Assembly (NCBI GenBank): GCA_964436865.1
Contig: CAYTFK010000003.1
Coordinates: 1 to 64,000, forward strand
DNA: 64,000 nt
From: JAXGPP01 sp964436865
GTDB lineage: Bacteria; Planctomycetota; Planctomycetia; Pirellulales; Thermoguttaceae
Reading direction: 5' to 3'
Part shown: in pieces, positions 62,265 through 64,000 of the stretch
Position numbering within the stretch: position 1 is the stretch's first letter
Layout of the letters: every line of letters begins with the position of its first letter
Notes under the pieces: generated by a model
Seen by the model: only the letters and a program-made list of their open reading frames with translations
Database searches by the model: none
Told to the model about the DNA's origin: nothing
Position numbers and translations under genes: made by a program

Positions 62265-64000
62265 ATGCGAACGTGGCTTGTGGTCTTTGTTCTTGCCCTG
62301 CCCGTAGGCGGTGCGTCGGGCGAAGTGCTGGAACGCACCGCCCAGGACACGCTCACGCCGGTCGAACTCGACCACGGCGACACGCTGCGGTTCACGCTCC
62401 GCAGCGGCCAGGTCCGCGAGCTGACGCTCGAAAGCACCGCTGCGGCGATCCTCGAACGCGTCGAGCCCGGCGGCATTGTATACCATTTCACCTGCCGGGT
62501 GTGGATCGCCGGCCAGCCGATGACCATGGAGCGGTACGTCGGCACGCAGGAAAGCTTCTACGAACCCTACGTGGTCAACGGCATAAGGATCTGGTTCGAC
62601 ATGGTCCGCGATGTGTTCGACCTGATTCCCATTCGCTACCCGCGGACGGGTAATCTCGACGCCCACCCGCGCCGCCATGCGCGGTTCGCCGTGCAGGACG
62701 CGACGCTCCGCGTGTGCCCGGAAGAAATGCTCGCCTGGTATCCGAACGAGGCCGGATATATCGATGTGGGGCGCTGCTACAACGGCGACGACTGTTGGAT
62801 GGGGGCTTATCTGGGCGAGGCCTGCCACGTGGGACTCGATATCAACCACGCCAAGTGTGAGCTGCTCACAGCGCCGATCCGGTTTGACGATCACTTCCTC
62901 TTCCATTCGCTGGCCACCGGGCAGGAAAACAACCGATGGCGAGGCATCCGCCGCTGGCCCAACGGCGACGTGTGGGCGCTGCAAACGCACCACCTGATCG
63001 ACATGCTCGTTGCGGAACGCAGTCCGCTGGCGGCAGGAACACCCTATGCCACAGCGGCCGGCGTGCATATCGGCTCGCATCCGCACACGCACTACGAGTT
63101 CAAGATCGCCAATCCCGGCCGCGTTGGCCTGCCGGCCGACGCGACGATCGATTTCGACGACGAAAAGGAAACGCGGCCGCTGGTGGCGCACCTCGATCCG
63201 TGGATTGTTTTCTGGCAGATCTTCGAGGACCAGAAGGCTCGCCAGGGGAAGATATATGCGGCGATGCAGCCTCTCAGCCCGGCACGGGTAGGCGAGCGAG
63301 TGCCGTTCTTCGCGGCAGGCTCGCGCGCCGGCAGCGGCAACGGGGAACTCACCTACTGCTGGGCATTTGGCGACGGCAGCACTGCGGTTGGACCGCTTGC
63401 CGAACACTCTTTCGCCCACGCCGGCGTGCACCCGGTAACGTTGATCGTCGACGATGGCGTGAACCGGGCCCGCTTTACGCAGCATATCACCGTTGGTGCC
63501 GGGACGCAGAGCATGTCATGCGTGACTCTTGCGGCCGCCGACGAACCGGGTTTTCACCCGCGGCCCGCGCAAGCGATGGACGTGTACGGCGCGCCGCCGG
63601 ACGACCTGCCGCACACGCTCCGGTTCCTCGCCCGGGCAAGCCGGCCGGTTCCGGCGGCCAAGTGGGTGGAGGCAAAGAACACCGCCGACGGAAGCGCTTT
63701 CGGCATCAACGCCCACGTCGCGAATCCGCGGTCGGCGCCGTGGGTCAAACTGTACATTGAGCCGAAGCGGCCCCCGCTTCGAATGCGCGTCGAGGTCGAC
63801 GCCAGCGGCCTGGCGGCCGGTGAATATGAGGCTATCGTGCGAGTCGAAGGTGATACGTCGGACCGCATTCGCGTCGTTCTCCGGGTAGTTGAGGAGAAAC
63901 CGGCCGACGAAGTGACGGTCGACGACCGCGATACGGGATTCTGGGCCACGCCCTATTTCTGGGTCGGCCATCGCTTCTCGCGCTGCCCTCCAGACAAACG
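62265..64000 (+). CDS. Secreted PKD-domain protein, cut by right edge
   Basis: An ATG at 62265 behind CGGGGAGGC opens at least 578 codons to the edge, with signal peptide MRTWLVVFVLALPVGGASG. The N-terminal ~300 residues are a beta-rich domain with MERYVGTQESFYEPYVVNG, GRCYNGDDCWMGAYLGEACH and AAGVHIGSHPHTHYEFKI, where the His run could bind metal. A PKD domain follows around residue 355-400 (LTYCWAFGDGSTAVGPLAEH, then SFAHAGVHPVTLIVDDG). A further beta domain runs to the edge. The first domain is not recognised; extracellular polymer binding is the likely theme. Confidence 0.75.
   Translation, partial: MRTWLVVFVLALPVGGASGEVLERTAQDTLTPVELDHGDTLRFTLRSGQVRELTLESTAAAILERVEPGGIVYHFTCRVWIAGQPMTMERYVGTQESFYEPYVVNGIRIWFDMVRDVFDLIPIRYPRTGNLDAHPRRHARFAVQDATLRVCPEEMLAWYPNEAGYIDVGRCYNGDDCWMGAYLGEACHVGLDINHAKCELLTAPIRFDDHFLFHSLATGQENNRWRGIRRWPNGDVWALQTHHLIDMLVAERSPLAAGTPYATAAGVHIGSHPHTHYEFKIANPGRVGLPADATIDFDDEKETRPLVAHLDPWIVFWQIFEDQKARQGKIYAAMQPLSPARVGERVPFFAAGSRAGSGNGELTYCWAFGDGSTAVGPLAEHSFAHAGVHPVTLIVDDGVNRARFTQHITVGAGTQSMSCVTLAAADEPGFHPRPAQAMDVYGAPPDDLPHTLRFLARASRPVPAAKWVEAKNTADGSAFGINAHVANPRSAPWVKLYIEPKRPPLRMRVEVDASGLAAGEYEAIVRVEGDTSDRIRVVLRVVEEKPADEVTVDDRDTGFWATPYFWVGHRFSRCPPDK

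Overview
The window is about 64 kb of high-GC DNA from a planctomycete, most likely a Pirellulales-type lineage. Supporting features are a divergent pair of DUF1559 prepilin-like proteins, DUF1570 and DUF6259 proteins, many secreted enzymes of unknown specificity, a dcw-type cluster with no ftsZ in sight, and small planctomycete-type hypothetical proteins. A run of exactly ten Ns inside cas3 shows that this is a scaffolded draft or metagenome assembly.

Layout. 0-6 kb: the edge of a type I-C CRISPR locus, with cas5 running off the left end and cas3 interrupted by the N gap. Upstream lie a UPF0175 antitoxin with a truncated PIN-toxin remnant, a WYL-domain regulator and an ARPP-1 domain protein. 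No CRISPR array is visible. 6-12 kb: a TetR-controlled RND efflux operon with a readable promoter and operator, then a 56-codon small gene. 12-17.6 kb: a minus-strand operon of a Tm-1-like ATP-binding protein, its TIM-barrel partner (PEP hydrolase family) and a very large secreted DUF6259 glycosidase-like protein. 17.7-22 kb: a zinc-peptidase-like protein, a NUDIX hydrolase and the DUF1559 pair. 22-30.4 kb: sugar-nucleotide genes (UDP-GlcNAc 2-epimerase, a GDP-sugar reductase-like epimerase, UDP-glucose dehydrogenase), a large secreted protein, an aldolase-like barrel protein and a D-2-hydroxyacid dehydrogenase.

30.4-36.9 kb: a reduced dcw cluster in the order murE, murF, murG, murB, ftsQ. 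The murE, murF and murG products have lost hallmark motifs, and mraY, murC, murD and ftsW are absent from the places where they would be expected. This is the most interesting locus in the window. 37-42 kb: a DUF1570 protein, a conserved hypothetical, a PaaI-type thioesterase and an unrecognised 668-residue protein. 42.3-48 kb: ftsH, a 789-bp gene-free stretch, then rpsO and pnp, the latter with an Arg/Gly/Asp-repeat tail and a strong terminator. 48-55.1 kb: a soluble histidine kinase with an NtrC-type regulator, a Uma2-family protein, an Nramp-fold transporter lacking the usual metal-binding motifs, and mutL. 55.1-64 kb: an IS1182-type transposase remnant, a ceramidase-like Tat protein, a secreted barrel protein (these two share an upstream dyad element), a lipoprotein made almost entirely of TPR repeats, and a PKD-domain secreted protein cut by the right edge.

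All calls come from reading translated sequence and recalling family motifs. No database search was run.
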